In this document: in pieces, positions 14,777-15,780 of the stretch
How positions within the stretch are numbered: position 1 is the first letter of the stretch
How the letters are laid out: every line of letters begins with the position of its first letter
Assembly: GCA_945788485.1 (NCBI GenBank)
Contig: CALZMB010000019.1
Span: 1-15,780, forward strand
Length of the DNA: 15,780 nt
Origin: an uncultured bacterium
Lineage (GTDB): Bacteria; Bacteroidota; Bacteroidia; Bacteroidales; Bacteroidaceae
Reading direction: 5' to 3'
The notes under the pieces: model-generated
What the model was told of the DNA's origin: nothing
The model's input: only the letters and a program-made list of their open reading frames with translations
The model's database searches: none
Position numbers and translations under genes: made by a program

Positions 14777-15780
14777 ATGGAGAATACGATAAACGTGCTC
14801 GGCGCACGTGTCCACAATCTAAAGAACATCGACGTTGCCATACCGCGCAACTCACTGACCGTCATCACCGGGCTGTCAGGTTCCGGCAAGTCGTCGTTAG
14901 CTTTCGACACCATATACGCCGAGGGACAACGCCGATATATCGAGACATTCTCTGCCTACGCACGCAATTTCCTCGGCGGACTTGAACGGCCAGATGTTGA
15001 CAAGATATCGGGACTCTCGCCCGTCATAAGCATCGAACAGAAAACCACAAACAAGAACCCGCGCTCTACCGTAGGCACACAGACGGAAATCTATGACTTC
15101 CTGCGCCTGCTCTACGCACGTGCCGGTGAAGCCTATTCGTGGCAGACGGGAGAGAAAATGGTGAGATACACCGAAGAGAAAATCATCAACCTCATACTCA
15201 CCGCATATACCGACCGCCGCATTTACATCCTCGCTCCTCTTGTGCGCAACAGGAAGGGGCACTACAGAGAGCTGTTCGAACAGATGCGGCGCAAAGGCTA
15301 TCTCTATGTACGCATCGACGGAGAGATAACAGAACTGACAGAAGGTCTGAAGACCGACCGCTACAAGAACCATAACATCGAGGTGGTGATAGACAAACTT
15401 GCCGTCAGGGCTAACGACACCGCACGCCTGCAGTCAACCGTCGCCACGGCGATGAAGCAAGGCGACGGCCTCGTCATGATTCTCGACAAAGACAACGGAG
15501 ACGCGAAATACTACTCAAAACGACTGATGTGCCCGACAACCGGAATGGCGTACAAAGACCCCGCACCAAACATCTTCTCGTTCAACTCGCCCGAAGGCGC
15601 ATGCCCGAGATGCAACGGGCTGGGCTACGTCAATGAGATTGACATCACGAAAGTCATACCCGACAACTCGCTCTCAATACACGACGGAGCCATCGCCCCT
15701 CTGGGGAAATACAAGAGAGAACTCATCTTCTGGCAGATAGACGCCATCCTCTCTGACCACGGCTGCTCGCTCAAGACACC
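14777..15780 (+). CDS. uvrA: Excinuclease ABC subunit A, N-terminal part (runs off window)
   Basis: This partial gene is open from ATG 14777 to the last base, 334 complete codons. UvrA recognises DNA damage in nucleotide excision repair together with UvrB. The opening INVLGARVHNLKNIDV, the Walker A motif GLSGSGKSS at residues 32-40 and the following FDTIYAEGQRRYIE are diagnostic. The UvrB-binding and insertion regions follow, then FSFNSPEGACPRCNGLGYV. In the first zinc module the usual CPxC pair reads CPTT, so one cysteine is absent while the second pair (CPRC) is kept; I believe this is common in Bacteroidetes UvrA. The ATG is chosen because the family start is only a few residues before LGARVHNL. 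The 80-bp gap after the upstream gene contains no terminator-like hairpin. Confidence 0.96.
   Translation, partial: MENTINVLGARVHNLKNIDVAIPRNSLTVITGLSGSGKSSLAFDTIYAEGQRRYIETFSAYARNFLGGLERPDVDKISGLSPVISIEQKTTNKNPRSTVGTQTEIYDFLRLLYARAGEAYSWQTGEKMVRYTEEKIINLILTAYTDRRIYILAPLVRNRKGHYRELFEQMRRKGYLYVRIDGEITELTEGLKTDRYKNHNIEVVIDKLAVRANDTARLQSTVATAMKQGDGLVMILDKDNGDAKYYSKRLMCPTTGMAYKDPAPNIFSFNSPEGACPRCNGLGYVNEIDITKVIPDNSLSIHDGAIAPLGKYKRELIFWQIDAILSDHGCSLKT

Overview
The window looks like a chromosomal segment from the order Bacteroidales, probably Prevotella-like. The evidence is promoter boxes of the Bacteroidetes type (TTTG, about 19 bp, TAnnTTTG), start codons in A/T-rich leaders without clear Shine-Dalgarno sequences, a type IX secretion (type B) C-terminal sorting domain, a PorT-like outer-membrane barrel, a Bacteroidetes-style nucleoside kinase with an N-terminal extension, and secreted plant-polysaccharide enzymes. 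Genus-level placement is inference.

Positions 1-3934: the 3' end of a radical SAM gene is followed by an AT-rich three-gene restriction-modification island. The island holds two tandem, paralogous TSPPY-type (beta-class) DNA methyltransferases and an MjaI-family restriction endonuclease. It is bracketed by a 134-bp direct repeat (184-317 and 3801-3934, 132/134 identical). The repeat is the last 44 codons of the radical SAM gene, so the island sits exactly at the end of that gene and the host protein is unchanged. No integrase or transposase is visible inside. Just before the right repeat lies an unannotated 32-codon ORF predicted to be a small membrane peptide. A strong hairpin at 3967-4020, presumably the original terminator of the radical SAM gene, now lies beyond the right repeat.

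Positions 4091-8207 (minus strand): kdsC, a secreted parallel beta-helix protein and a uridine-kinase-like nucleoside kinase form one likely transcription unit. Positions 8208-8487 hold divergent promoters and an array of nine 8-bp repeats directly upstream of a secreted GH51 alpha-L-arabinofuranosidase (8488-10062, plus). A large two-directional terminator separates it from a convergent single-domain response regulator.

Positions 10715-13785 (minus strand): a LysM plus periplasmic-binding-protein-like gene, a PorT-like barrel and thyA. The last two overlap by 4 bp. Back-to-back promoters at 13906-13954 drive this unit and, on the plus strand, a type-IX-secreted protein followed by uvrA, which runs off the right edge.

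The most notable system is the restriction-modification island with its long target duplication. A manual scan found no CTAG (the site of prototype MjaI) anywhere in the window. All remaining genes look like ordinary chromosomal genes.
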